From the NCBI RefSeq assembly GCF_000017265.1, contig NC_011144.1:1342001-1406000 (forward strand): a stretch of 64,000 nt of DNA. Direction: 5' to 3'. A program made the position numbers and the translations under genes. Each line of letters begins with the position of its first letter. Position 1 is the first letter of the stretch. The DNA comes from Phenylobacterium zucineum HLK1 (GTDB lineage: Bacteria > Pseudomonadota > Alphaproteobacteria > Caulobacterales > Caulobacteraceae). This document shows, one piece after another, positions 32,701 through 41,297 of this stretch. The notes below the pieces were generated by a model, which saw only the letters and a program-made list of their open reading frames with translations, did not search any database and was not told the DNA's origin.

Positions 32701-35310
32701 CTCGGATTCACAAATCAGAACGGCATCACCGGCAGCTTCGACGCCGGGGCAGGGGTGCTGACGCTGAGTGGGACGGCGACCCGCGCGCAGTATGAGGCGG
32801 CCCTGCGCTCGGTGACCTTCGGCAGCTCCAGCGAGAACCCCGCCACCGGGGCCGGGGCCGGCGACCGGGTCATCAGCTTCCAGGTGAGAGACGGCGGGCT
32901 CGCCAGCGTGGCCGAGAACGTCACCGTGGCGGTGAGCAACGCCAACGACGCGCCGACCGCCACCAACCTGACTCAGACGGTCGCCTACACGGAGGATCCC
33001 GGTTCGCCGGTGGCCCTGGGCGATATCGTGGTCAGCGACGCGGACACGGGCGAGACGATCACAGCCACCCTGACCCTGTCGGAGCCGCTGGCCGGGAGCC
33101 TGTCGACGGGGACCTTCGGCTCGGCCACCTCGACCTACACCGCCGGGACGGGCGTCTGGACGGTCACGGGCTCGGTGATCGACGTGAACGCCGCCCTCGC
33201 CGCCGTGAGCTTCACGCCCGACGGCAACTGGGACCAGGACGTGACCGTCGCGACCCGCATCCGGGACGCGGCGGACGCGGGTCCGGCCGACGGGACGATC
33301 ACCCTGGACGTGACGCCGGTGAACGATCCGCCGACGGGCGCGGTGACCATCAGCGGGACGGCGACCCAGGGCCAGACCCTGACGGCGGCCCACACCCTGG
33401 CCGACGACGACGAGCTGGGGCCCGTCAGCTACCAGTGGCGGGCCGATGGGACGCCGATCGCCGGTGCGACCGGCTCCACCTACACCCTGGCCCAGGCCGA
33501 GGTGGGCAAGGCGATCACCGTCGTGGCCAGCTACACCGACGGGGCGGGCAACGCCGAGAGCGTCGCCTCGGCGGCGACGGCGACGGTCGCCAACGTCAAC
33601 GACGCGCCGACGGGGTCGGTGACCATTTCCGGGAGCGCCCAGGTGGGCGCGACCCTGACGGCCGGCAACACCCTGGCCGACCTCGATGGCCTGGGGACCA
33701 TCACCTACCAGTGGCGCGCCGACGGCGCCGACCTGACCGGCGAGACGGGCGCCACCCTTGCGGTGACGAGCAGCCTGCTCGGCAAGACGATCACGGTGGT
33801 GGCGCGCTACACCGACGGCCTCGGCGCCGCCGAGACGGTCGCGTCCGCGGCGACGTCCGCGGTCAGCGATCCGCCGCCGCCGCCGCCTCCGCCGCCCCCG
33901 ACCTCGAACGAGACCATCGACGGCGTGCCGGTGCAGACCGGAACCGTGACCAACCCGGACGGCTCCACGTCCCAGGTCATCACCATCCCGATCGTGACCT
34001 CGACCCGGCCCGAGCAGGTGGGCGATACGACGGTGGCCGACATCCCCCTGGTGACGGGCGGATCCGGGCCGCCGCCGCTGCTCGCCCAAGTCCCCGTCGG
34101 CCTCGGGCTGCAGGCGACCGGCCCCGGCGCCCCACAGCCGGCAGGCAATTCGCTCGCCGATCTCATCCGAGCCATCCAGACCCATACGGCCCCCGGCTCG
34201 ACGGACCAGATCCAGCTCACCGGGGGTGGTTCGGGCTTCCTGCAGGGCCTCTCGCCCGACGCGCCGCTCATCGTCCAGACCCTGACGCCGACCGCGCCGA
34301 CCGGCGTGGCGCCGCCGACCGCGCCCCTGGTGATCAGCGGCGCTCCGATCGCGCCCGGCACGCCGAACACGGCCCTGGTGATCGACACGCGCAGCCTGCC
34401 CTCGGGCGTGACCCTCCAGCTCGACAACGTCGGCTTCGCCGCGGTTGTCGGGGCGGCCCGGGTGATCGGCGGCGAAGGCTCGCAGAGGGTCTGGGGCGAC
34501 GGGGCGAACCAGTCCCTGTTCCTCGGAGCCGACGACGATGAGCTGCACGGCGGCGGCGGCGCCGACACGGTCGCCTCGGCCGGGGGCGACGACCGCCTGT
34601 TCGGCGACGACGGCGACGATGCGGTGTCCGGCGGCGAAGGCGCCGACCAGGTCTGGGGCGGCGCGGGCGAGGACCATGTCCACGGCAACGTCGGCGACGA
34701 CTTCGTCCACGGCGGCGAGGGGCGCGACACCCTGCACGGCGGTCAGGGCCATGACGTGGTCCGGGGCGGCCAGGGCGACGACATCGCCCTCGGCGACCTC
34801 GGCTACGACACCCTCTTCGGCGACCTCGGAGCGGACGTGCTGCAGGGCGGGGCGGGCGACGACGTGGTCTGGGGCGGCGGCGGCTTGGTCCCCGGCGCGG
34901 ACGCCGGCGACTGGATCGACGGCGGCGAGGGCAGCGACTTCGTCCACGGCAACCAGGGCGACGACACGGTGCTGGGCGGGCTCGGCGCCGACGTCGTCCA
35001 CGGCGGCCAGGGCGCCGACCGGCTGGAGGGCGAGGACGGTGCGGATACGCTGTCCGGCGACCAGGGAGACGACGTCCTGATCGGCGGCGCCGGCGCCGAC
35101 CGCTTCCTGGTGTTCGCCGGCGGCGGCGTCGACCGCATCCTGGACTTCGACGTTCAGGAGGGCGACCGCCTGCACCTGGACGCCGGTCTCAGCTACACGC
35201 TTCGCCAGGACGGCGCCGACACCATCGTCGACCTCGGCGGCGGCCAGCGCGTCGTGCTTGCGGACGTGCGCTCGGAGACCCTCGGCGACGGCTGGATCGT
35301 CGGCGGCTGA
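29800..35310 (+). CDS. Giant cadherin-like repeat protein with C-terminal RTX region
   Basis: The protein has 1836 residues from the ATG at 29800. Residues 1-172 form an unrecognised N-terminal domain. Bacterial cadherin-like/VCBS-like units of 125-126 residues follow, each starting NDAPT: four in strict A-B-A-B order (173-674), a variant block (675-1048), and one more A unit (1049-1174). Two Ig-like repeats with YQWRADG come next, then a run of 10 prolines (about 1358) and a linker. An RTX region (about 1555-1767) carries many GGxGxDxL/V calcium-binding nonapeptides, and the C-terminus resembles a type I secretion signal. This is an adhesin or surface-protein design. No hlyB/hlyD/tolC set is nearby. 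The IS element stands 122 bp upstream and may have displaced its promoter. Confidence 0.88.
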   Translation: MADTVLDFNTASETDLGSIVRDGQGGSADIADRVIELFVSDTSAASPVTNLGYYSGLGDGSQDGLVSASGGDLSFVIRSQDDSEFAFKGLYLYAYLGGTFQAKIEGFRDGQSTGFITANFSDAGPVYGVTLTSAELTPGTFQNVDEVRITDMAGGELWLAYDQFVIGDAVDPNTVPTATNLTQTVAYTEDPGGAVALPDIVVTDPDAGETITATLTLSSAAAGSLSTGTFGSATSTYTAGTGVWTVTGSVADVNAALAAVSFTPATSWDKDVTLTTHIEDAAGAGPADGAITLDVTPVNDAPTATNLTQSKAVTEAGSATALDDIVVTDVDTGEAITATLTLSSAGAGALSTGTFGAATSTYNAGTGVWTVTGSAADVNAALAAVALTPSANNDQDFTIATRIRDAAGTGPADGTISVAVTAVNDAPTATNLTQTVAYTEDPGGAVALPDIVVSDADTGEAITATLTLSSTAAGSLSTGTYGSATSTYDAGTGVWTVTGSVADVNAALAAVSFTPASNWDQDVTMATHVEDAAGAGPADGTITLDVTPVNDAPTATNLTQSKAAVEGGSAVALDDIVVSDIDTGEQITATLTLSSAGAGALSTGTFGSATSTYNAGTGVWTVTGSVADVNAALAAVALTPSADNDQDFTIATRIYDSAWSGPADGTISVAVTAVNDAPTVSAAPSLTLTEDQPRALTAADFNFADVDGDALASVTVVALPGAGTLTLDGAAVSAGQTIDRADLDAGKLVFTPTADGAGAGYASFTFTVSDGTASSAQATAAFNVTAVNDAPTTDAAKGYVNAGAATETGGLVVIDAAKLNEGDVDDAGSGVSYTVTAATAAGTLFLDTNGNGVVDGGEALAAADTFTQADIDAGRLKYLHGGGAGAADSFTFSVADGGEDGAAALTGLTFGVSVAERPVVTIGAGSPAYAEDGAAVAIAPNLTLVDGDSADMSGATVTITDLVAGDVLGFTNQNGITGSFDAGAGVLTLSGTATRAQYEAALRSVTFGSSSENPATGAGAGDRVISFQVRDGGLASVAENVTVAVSNANDAPTATNLTQTVAYTEDPGSPVALGDIVVSDADTGETITATLTLSEPLAGSLSTGTFGSATSTYTAGTGVWTVTGSVIDVNAALAAVSFTPDGNWDQDVTVATRIRDAADAGPADGTITLDVTPVNDPPTGAVTISGTATQGQTLTAAHTLADDDELGPVSYQWRADGTPIAGATGSTYTLAQAEVGKAITVVASYTDGAGNAESVASAATATVANVNDAPTGSVTISGSAQVGATLTAGNTLADLDGLGTITYQWRADGADLTGETGATLAVTSSLLGKTITVVARYTDGLGAAETVASAATSAVSDPPPPPPPPPPTSNETIDGVPVQTGTVTNPDGSTSQVITIPIVTSTRPEQVGDTTVADIPLVTGGSGPPPLLAQVPVGLGLQATGPGAPQPAGNSLADLIRAIQTHTAPGSTDQIQLTGGGSGFLQGLSPDAPLIVQTLTPTAPTGVAPPTAPLVISGAPIAPGTPNTALVIDTRSLPSGVTLQLDNVGFAAVVGAARVIGGEGSQRVWGDGANQSLFLGADDDELHGGGGADTVASAGGDDRLFGDDGDDAVSGGEGADQVWGGAGEDHVHGNVGDDFVHGGEGRDTLHGGQGHDVVRGGQGDDIALGDLGYDTLFGDLGADVLQGGAGDDVVWGGGGLVPGADAGDWIDGGEGSDFVHGNQGDDTVLGGLGADVVHGGQGADRLEGEDGADTLSGDQGDDVLIGGAGADRFLVFAGGGVDRILDFDVQEGDRLHLDAGLSYTLRQDGADTIVDLGGGQRVVLADVRSETLGDGWIVGG
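30316..31821 (+). repeat. Two tandem copies of a 753-bp double repeat within the RTX gene
   Basis: Units A (378 bp) and B (375 bp) alternate with starts at 30316, 30694, 31069, 31447 and 31822, giving a constant 753-bp A+B period. A units begin TNLTQTVAYTEDPG; B units begin TNLTQSKA. A third A unit of 378 bp lies at 32944-33321. The conserved spacing suggests A+B was duplicated as a block. Confidence 0.88.
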
Positions 35311-35554
35311 CGAGGGCCGCCGGCCCCTGTCCGCGCAGGTTCCGGCGCTGCAGGGACAGCCGGCTCGCCCAAAGGCGCTAGTTCGGCGTTCTCCCCCGGA
35401 GCGGGTCCGCCCCGGCGTGGCCCCAAGGGCTCCGGCGGGCGACGCGCTTGCCTGAAGGCCGGCGAGGGGCGCCTCCCGAGGCTCCCGGATCGACGGCCCA
35501 GATCGCACGACGGCGATCTTGTCGCCGACGAACCTCCGGAGCGCCGTCCGCCTC

Positions 35555-36103
35555 ATGCCGTCCGCCTTCTTCACGATCGGTCACTCGACGCGGCCGCTGC
35601 CGGACTTCGTCGACCTTCTGAGGGAGAACGGTGTCGACCTGGTCGCCGACGTGCGATCGATGCCGCGGTCGCGCACCAACCCGCAGTTCAACGAGGCGGA
35701 CCTGCCCGCGGCGCTGGCGCCATGGCAGATCGGCTACGCGCACCTGGCCGAGCTCGGCGGCCTGCGGGCCAGGCAGCGGAGCATTGATCCGTCGTCCAAC
35801 GGCTACTGGCGGGTGCGCAGCTTCCAGAACTACGCCGACTACGCCCTGACGCCCCCGTTCGCGGCCGGCCTGGGCCGCCTTCGTGACCTCGGCGCGCACC
35901 GCCGCTGCGCGATCATGTGCGCGGAAGCGGTCTGGTGGCGCTGCCATCGACGGATCATCGCCGACTACCTGCTCGCGGCCGGCGAAGAGGTCCGGCACAT
36001 CCTGGGGCCCGCGCACGTCGAGCTCGCCCATCTCACGCCGGGCGCGGTCGTCCACGGCGACGGCCGCGTGACCTATCCGGCCGCCGATCCGTCGACGGGT
36101 TAG
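35555..36103 (+). CDS. DUF488 family protein
   Basis: The protein has 182 residues from the ATG at 35555; a TTG 36 bp upstream is possible. FFTIGHSTRPLPDFVDLLRENGVDLVADVRSMPRSRTNPQFN is the standard DUF488 opening. CAIMCAEAVWWRCHRRIIADYLL supplies the conserved Cys-x-E-x(4-5)-C-H-R core. The biochemical function of the family is not settled; the conserved Cys/His/Arg set suggests metal or nucleic-acid chemistry. It precedes the RIC-type gene by 131 bp on the same strand, and DUF488 genes are often found near stress or redox functions. Confidence 0.88.
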   Translation: MPSAFFTIGHSTRPLPDFVDLLRENGVDLVADVRSMPRSRTNPQFNEADLPAALAPWQIGYAHLAELGGLRARQRSIDPSSNGYWRVRSFQNYADYALTPPFAAGLGRLRDLGAHRRCAIMCAEAVWWRCHRRIIADYLLAAGEEVRHILGPAHVELAHLTPGAVVHGDGRVTYPAADPSTG

Positions 36104-36234
36104 GCCGGCCCCGTCGACGACGCCCGCGTGCAGCCGAGGGCGCCCTCCGGGCCGGGCCGATCCGCGGCGGGTTTGTCCGGGCGCAAAGTACGCGCCCGGC
36201 CGAGCGGGCAGGCTCTTCAACGAAGGAGACGAGC

Positions 36235-36888
36235 ATGACCCTCGAAACCACCCTCGTGCGCGACATCGCCGTCACCCGCCCCGGGGCGACGGCCGTGCTC
36301 CGCCGGCACAGGATCGACTTCTGCTGCAACGGCGGCCTGTCGCTGGCCGAGGCGGCCGCCCGCCGGGACGTCGACCTGGGCGCGGTCGCGCGCGAGCTGG
36401 AGGCGCTCACGCCCGAGCCGCGGACGACGCCCGAGCAGCCGGAGGCGCTGATCGAGCATATCCTCAAGCGCTTCCACGAGGTCCATCGCCGCGAATTCCC
36501 CGAAGCCATCCGCATGGCCCGGCGGGTCGAGGCCGTGCACCGGGCCAACACGGACTGCCCGCACGGCCTGGCGGATCATCTGGCGCAGATGTCCGAGGAC
36601 CTGGAGAGCCACCAGCAGAAGGAGGAGCGGATGCTCTTCCCGATGATGCTGGCGGGCGGACGCGGCATGACGGGCCTGCCGATCCGGCGGATGCTGGTCG
36701 AGCACGAGGAGGTCGGCGCGCAGCTGGAGCGGCTTGCGGAGCTGACCGGCGAGTTCGAGCCGCCACAGGGCGCCTGCACGACCTGGCGCGCGCTCTATCA
36801 GGCCTGCCGCAAGCTCGACGAGGATTTGCGGGAACACATGCACCTGGAGAACAACGTGCTGTTTCCGCAGTTCGCCCGAGCGCTCTGA
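36235..36888 (+). CDS. Iron-sulphur cluster repair di-iron protein, RIC family (YtfE/ScdA-like)
   Basis: The protein has 217 residues. The N-terminal DUF542 (ScdA_N) domain holds the Cys pair in RHRIDFCCNGGLSLAEA. A hemerythrin-like domain follows, with HEVHRREFPEAIRMARRVEAVHR, DHLAQMSEDLESHQQKEERMLFP, EHEEVGAQLERL and EHMHLENNVLFPQF. RIC proteins hold a di-iron centre and repair or protect iron-sulphur clusters after nitric oxide or peroxide damage. A strong GAAGGAG ribosome site precedes the ATG at 36235. Island placement beside soxR suggests a stress-response cargo. Confidence 0.92.
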   Translation: MTLETTLVRDIAVTRPGATAVLRRHRIDFCCNGGLSLAEAAARRDVDLGAVARELEALTPEPRTTPEQPEALIEHILKRFHEVHRREFPEAIRMARRVEAVHRANTDCPHGLADHLAQMSEDLESHQQKEERMLFPMMLAGGRGMTGLPIRRMLVEHEEVGAQLERLAELTGEFEPPQGACTTWRALYQACRKLDEDLREHMHLENNVLFPQFARAL

Positions 36889-37031
36889 TCCGGAGCGGCG
36901 TTCTGACTCGCGCCAGACACGCCCCCGGGTGCGGCCGCCCTGCGGCCCCCCATGGGTCCTCCCGCCCGGCGGGCCCTCGGCCCGGTGCGGGACGCCCCGA
37001 CAGGGAAGGTCCGCGTCCGCCGGCGGCTTTC

Positions 37032-38198
37032 GTGGGGGGTGGCGACGACGCCGCGTTCCTCGAAGACATTCGGGCTTTCCTGGCGCGTGAGCTGACCCCT
37101 GATCTCCGGGAAGCGTCGCGGCGGACCGTGGGCGTCTACACGGACGTGGCGAGCGGCTTGGTCTGGCATCGCCGCCTGCACGCCCGAGGCTGGATCGCGC
37201 CGGCGTGGCCGGCGCAATGGGGCGGCGCGGGCTGGAGCGCGCGCCAGCGCTACCTATGGGACCGCGAGTGCGCGCTGAACGACGCCCCGGTGCTCTTCGC
37301 GGCCGGAGTCCGCAGCCTGGGGCCGTTGCTGATCGAGGCCGGAACGGCCGCACAGCGGGCGGAGCACCTGCCGCGGATCCTCAGCGGCGAAGCCCTGTGG
37401 TGCCAGGGGTTCTCCGAGACGGGCGCCGGGTCGGACCTGGCCGGCGTCGCCACGCGCGCGGCGCAGGACGGAGACGACTATCTGGTGACGGGGGCGAAGG
37501 TCTGGACGACCGGCGCGCACCTCTCGAACTGGATGTTCGCCCTGGTGCGCACCGCGGACGGCGACCGCAAGCAGGCCGGCCTGACGTTCCTGCTGATCGA
37601 CATGGCGAGCGCCGGGATTTCGGTCTCGCCGATCCGAGACATCTCGGGCGAGCACGAGCTGAACCAGGTCTTCTTCGACGCCGTGCGGGTTCCCGTCGCC
37701 AACCGCGTGGGCGCCGAGAACGATGGCTGGGTCGTCGCCAAGCGGCTGATGCAGCTCGCCAGGTCGAACAACACGCCGGCGGCGCTGGTCCGCCGCTCCC
37801 TGAACCGCGTCCGCCGCGTCGTGACTGAAGACGCGGCGGCGGACCCCGCCCTGCGGCGTCGCCTCGCCGAGCTGGAGATCGAGCTGGAGGCCTTCACGGC
37901 GCTGGAGCTGGCGGCGCTCCCGGAGGGACGACCCGAGGCGTCGGCCGTCAGCGCCCCCTCGATGGTCAAGCTGGTCGGCACTGAGCTGCATCAGAAGGTG
38001 CACGCGCTCGGCGTCGATGTCGCCTGCGCCGCCGGGGCCCCGCACCTGGCCGCCGGGGAGTTCGGCGATCCTGAACTCGACGCGGCGCAGCTCTTCATGG
38101 CCAAGCACCTGGCGGGGCGCGCGTCGACGATCTACTCCGGGAGCAGCGAGACCCAGAGGAATGTGATCTTCCGAGGCCGGCTCGGCTCGCGGCCGTGA
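37032..38198 (+). CDS. Acyl-CoA dehydrogenase family protein
   Basis: The protein has 388 residues from GTG 37032; no strong ribosome site is visible, so the start is uncertain by a few codons. The family layout is clear: WIAPAWPAQWGGAGWSARQRYLWDREC, then WCQGFSETGAGSDLAGVATRA and KVWTTGAHLSNWMFALVRT in the beta domain, and a C-terminal YSGSSETQRNVIF where other members have EGTSEIQ. It should oxidise an acyl-CoA with FAD. It is more like long-chain or steroid-pathway acyl-CoA dehydrogenases than the copy at 2074. No partner genes of a catabolic pathway are adjacent. Confidence 0.88.
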   Translation: MGGGDDAAFLEDIRAFLARELTPDLREASRRTVGVYTDVASGLVWHRRLHARGWIAPAWPAQWGGAGWSARQRYLWDRECALNDAPVLFAAGVRSLGPLLIEAGTAAQRAEHLPRILSGEALWCQGFSETGAGSDLAGVATRAAQDGDDYLVTGAKVWTTGAHLSNWMFALVRTADGDRKQAGLTFLLIDMASAGISVSPIRDISGEHELNQVFFDAVRVPVANRVGAENDGWVVAKRLMQLARSNNTPAALVRRSLNRVRRVVTEDAAADPALRRRLAELEIELEAFTALELAALPEGRPEASAVSAPSMVKLVGTELHQKVHALGVDVACAAGAPHLAAGEFGDPELDAAQLFMAKHLAGRASTIYSGSSETQRNVIFRGRLGSRP

Positions 38199-38566
38199 CC
38201 GTGGACGCTCGCCGCCGCCTTACGGCCGGCGTCGGCGCAGCCCGGCTGATCGAGGCCCGGCGTCGAGCCGCGACATGACGGCCGCGCCGGCGCGCCCCAA
38301 GACGGCGGCCGGGGAGGCCGTGGAGATCTTCGGCCAAGTCGCGGCGAGCGCCATCGGCGCTCCGCCCCGCCGGATGCGCCCAGCGCACGAGCGCCACGAG
38401 CTGCCGACGTCTCAGGTCATGGCCGCGGAAGAGGCCATATTCGATGCAAAAACGGGTGATAATGCGTCAGATGTGGTAAGTAATAGAATCTTGAGAACTG
38501 TAATTCAAGGATGTGTCCCAAGAGGCCCGGGCATGATGCCTGCGTATTGTTGGTATCGTTAGTAAG
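38199..38566. other. Intergenic region with an AT-rich segment before the porin gene
   Basis: The first 230 bases are GC-rich with no convincing gene. From about 38435 to 38566 the composition becomes clearly AT-richer, with runs such as GTAAGTAATAGAATCTTGAGAACTGTAATTC in two pieces. This is a plausible promoter region for the porin-like gene but no strict promoter could be fixed. A 95-codon open frame at 38275-38562 has no family look and was not called. Confidence 0.4.
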
Positions 38567-39274
38567 TTGTACGGCTTGGTTCTGCGGGCCACGATCCCGC
38601 CCTTTCTGGTCGCATCCGCCGCGGCCAGCTTTGCTTCACCGGCAAGGGCCGAAGCGCAGACCGGTGGAAGCCCCACCATCACCCTCGGTGCAGCCACCCA
38701 GCAGGTCGGGAAAGGCGCCGGCCAGACCCGCGGCGAGCCCACGGTCTTCGCGGCGTTGCGCACGGGCAGGGGCCCCCTTTACGCGAGCGCCTCGGCGAAC
38801 ACGGTCAGGCTCGGTCCCGGTGGCGAGGGCGAAGCAAACCTGACCGTGGGCGCCAGGTCGAAGGCGGCCGGCTTCGAAGGCCATGCCGGCGTCCACCTCA
38901 TGCAGCGGCTCGGTGCGGAGGAAGGCTTCGACGGCCGATGGGTCGAGTACGAAGTGGGCGTCTCGCGCGCCCTCGGCCGCGCGAGCGCCGCGCTCATCGT
39001 CAACTATTCGCCGGACGCCGACGGCCCCGCTCGGGAGGCCTGGTGGAACCAGGCTCTGGTCGCCTGGGGCCTCACGGACGCGAGCCGGATCTCGGCAGCC
39101 GTGGGTCGCCGGACGGCCGACGGTGGGGGCGACTACAACGCCTGGAATATCGGGTTCACGCACCGAACCCCGGCGGGCGCGGCCTTCGACGTTCGCTTCC
39201 TCGACACCGACAAGCACGAGTTCGGCGGCGAGTTCGGTCGACGCCTCGTCGGCACGCTCTCCCACACCTTCTGA
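38567..39274 (+). CDS. Putative outer-membrane porin-like protein (TorF/gcw_chp family)
   Basis: The protein has about 235 residues. The start is uncertain: TTG at 38567 or TTG at 38576, with no strong ribosome site. A signal peptide (PPFLVASAAASFASPARA) with a likely cut after ARA precedes alternating amphipathic strands. It ends in GEFGRRLVGTLSHTF, with the C-terminal Phe typical of outer-membrane barrel proteins. VSRALGRASAALIVNYSPD and WNIGFTHRTPAGAAFDVRFLDTD fit the family of short putative porins. The substrate is unknown. Confidence 0.72.
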   Translation: MYGLVLRATIPPFLVASAAASFASPARAEAQTGGSPTITLGAATQQVGKGAGQTRGEPTVFAALRTGRGPLYASASANTVRLGPGGEGEANLTVGARSKAAGFEGHAGVHLMQRLGAEEGFDGRWVEYEVGVSRALGRASAALIVNYSPDADGPAREAWWNQALVAWGLTDASRISAAVGRRTADGGGDYNAWNIGFTHRTPAGAAFDVRFLDTDKHEFGGEFGRRLVGTLSHTF

Positions 39275-39356
39275 TTCCCACACCTTATGGCGGTCCGGAC
39301 GTCGACCGGACCGAGATGCACCTCGTGTGCGACCGCCGCCAGAAAGAGGCCCCACA

Positions 39357-41297
39357 ATGCGTCTTGCCAACCTATCCGTATCGCGAAAGCTGGTCCTGGC
39401 TTTCGGGATCATGGTCGCCATCAGCATCGCGTCTTCCGCCCTCAGCATCGTCAGGATGCGCGAGGCGGCGGAGGCGACGCGGTGGAACAACCACACCCAT
39501 GAGGTGCTGGCCGCCGCCAACGCGGTGGGCGCGGCCATGGTCGACCAGGAGACGGGCGTCCGGGGCTTCCTGATCGCGGGCGACGATCGCTTCCTCGAGC
39601 CCTACGAGGCGGGCGGCAAGGCTTACGGCGAGGCGTTCGAGCGCCTGAAGACCCTGACCTCTGACAACGCGGAACAGCAGGTCCGCATTGAGGCCCTGGG
39701 CGTTGCGGCGGCTGGCTGGCGCGACCAGGTCGCGGCCGTCGAGATCCGCAAGATGAAGGATCCCGCGATGGTCGAGGAAGCTCGCCAGATGGAGGCGTCG
39801 CAGGCGGGGAAGACGTTCATGGACGAGATCCGCGGGCGGCTGGGCGAAATCCGCTCGGCGGAAGAGGTCCTGCTTGAGAAGCGCTCCACGGAGCAGCGCC
39901 AGGACGAGGCCGAAGCCCAACTCACACTGATCCTCGGCGGCGTGGCCGGCGTGGTCTGCGCGATCATCCTGGGCGTCATGCTGAGCCGGGCGATCGCCGC
40001 GCCGCTCGTGGCCCTGCAGGGCGTGATGCGCAAGCTGGCGTCCGGCGACAACACCGTCGAGGTCGACGGCGTCGATCGCAAGGACGAGGTGGGGGCCATG
40101 GCCGCGGCCGTGCAGGTGTTCAAGGAGGCGGCCATCGAGAAGCTGCGGCTGGAGGGCATGACGGCCGAGCAGGCGAAGGCCGCCGAAGAGGACCGCCGCC
40201 GGCAGGAGACGGCCAAGGCCGAGGCCGCCCGCCAGCTGGCTCTGGTCGTCGAGAACATCGCCGCCGGCCTGGAAAAGCTGTCCGGCGGGGAGCTCACCTA
40301 CCGCATCGTCCAGCCGTTCTCGGGCGAGTACGAGAAGCTCCGCACCGACTTCAACGCCGCCATGGGCCAGCTGCAGGAAACGATGCAGGTGGTCGCGGGC
40401 AATGTTCGCGCCATGACGGCGGGCGCCGGCGAGATCAGCCAGGCCGCCGACGATCTTTCCAAGCGGACCGAACAGCAGGCCGCGAGCCTGGAGGAGACCG
40501 CCGCGGCGCTCGACCAGATCACCGCCACCGTCCGGAAGACCGCTGAGGGGGCGATCGACGCCAGCACGGTGGTGAACACCGCCAAGGAAGACGCCGAACA
40601 CTCCGGCGACGTCGTCCGCAACGCCGTCTCCGCAATGAGCGAGATCGAACGGTCCGCCCAGCAGATCAGCCAGATCATCGGAGTGATCGACGAGATCGCC
40701 TTCCAGACCAACCTGCTGGCCCTGAATGCGGGCGTGGAAGCGGCGCGGGCCGGCGACGCCGGCAAGGGCTTCGCGGTGGTCGCTTCGGAAGTCCGCGCGC
40801 TCGCCCAGCGCTCGGCCGAGGCGGCCAAGGAGATCAAGACGCTGATCGGCGCGTCCACCCAGCAGGTGGCGCAGGGCGTCTCGCTGGTGGGTGAGACCGG
40901 GGAGGCCCTGGAGCGCATCGTTGGCCAGGTTTCCCGGATCACCAGCATCGTGACCGAGATCGCCGCCTCCGCCCAGGAGCAGGCCACAGGGCTGCATCAG
41001 GTGAACACAGCGGTGAACCAGATGGACCAGGTGACCCAGCAGAACGCCGCCATGGTGGAGGAGTCGACGGCCGCCAGTCACAACCTGGCGCAGGAAGCGC
41101 AGGAGCTTTCGACCCTCATCGGACGCTTCAAGGTCGGGCAGACGGCGGCGGCGCCGCTCAAGGCGCGGACCCCTGCGGCCCCCCGCGGAAGGCGCCCGGC
41201 GCTGAAGGCGGTCTCGAGCCACGTCGGCGGCGGAGGGGCCCTGCGCAAGCCGGAGGTCGAAGTCGTGGCCGACGCCGATCGCTGGGAGGAGTTCTGA
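39357..41297 (+). CDS. Methyl-accepting chemotaxis protein with CHASE3-type sensor domain
   Basis: The protein has 646 residues. Topology: TM1 (residues 9-30), a helical CHASE3-like periplasmic domain with DQETGVRGFLIAGDDRFLEPYEAG (about 60-85), TM2 (about 187-208), two HAMP-like segments, then the MCP signalling domain. The hairpin tip reads IGVIDEIAFQTNLLALNAGVEAARAGDAGKGFAVVASEVRALAQRS in segments. The C-terminus DRWEEF resembles CheR-binding tethers of Caulobacter receptors. It detects an unknown signal and controls CheA. It is directly coupled to cheW (TGATG overlap), implying a receptor-coupler pair delivered with the island. Confidence 0.94.
   Translation: MRLANLSVSRKLVLAFGIMVAISIASSALSIVRMREAAEATRWNNHTHEVLAAANAVGAAMVDQETGVRGFLIAGDDRFLEPYEAGGKAYGEAFERLKTLTSDNAEQQVRIEALGVAAAGWRDQVAAVEIRKMKDPAMVEEARQMEASQAGKTFMDEIRGRLGEIRSAEEVLLEKRSTEQRQDEAEAQLTLILGGVAGVVCAIILGVMLSRAIAAPLVALQGVMRKLASGDNTVEVDGVDRKDEVGAMAAAVQVFKEAAIEKLRLEGMTAEQAKAAEEDRRRQETAKAEAARQLALVVENIAAGLEKLSGGELTYRIVQPFSGEYEKLRTDFNAAMGQLQETMQVVAGNVRAMTAGAGEISQAADDLSKRTEQQAASLEETAAALDQITATVRKTAEGAIDASTVVNTAKEDAEHSGDVVRNAVSAMSEIERSAQQISQIIGVIDEIAFQTNLLALNAGVEAARAGDAGKGFAVVASEVRALAQRSAEAAKEIKTLIGASTQQVAQGVSLVGETGEALERIVGQVSRITSIVTEIAASAQEQATGLHQVNTAVNQMDQVTQQNAAMVEESTAASHNLAQEAQELSTLIGRFKVGQTAAAPLKARTPAAPRGRRPALKAVSSHVGGGGALRKPEVEVVADADRWEEF

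Noticed and set aside
30316..33321. Regular repeats that could suggest a CRISPR-like array.
   Set aside because: The 375-378-bp periods lie in frame within a protein gene and encode repeated cadherin-like units; no spacer structure and no cas genes.
30160..35574. A long minus-strand open frame of about 1800 codons opposite the RTX gene.
   Set aside because: The product is Arg/Gly/His-rich repeats with no family features; the plus-strand protein has clear cadherin-like and RTX motifs.
38492..38515. An FNR/CRP-type dyad (TTGAG...TTCAA) before the porin gene.
   Set aside because: The half sites are spaced 10 bases apart and only 5 bases long; the FNR spacing is 4, so the match is weak.
38275..38562. 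A 95-codon open frame before the porin gene.
   Set aside because: The composition changes halfway through, there is no family resemblance and no ribosome site, and the second half lies in the AT-rich promoter-like patch.
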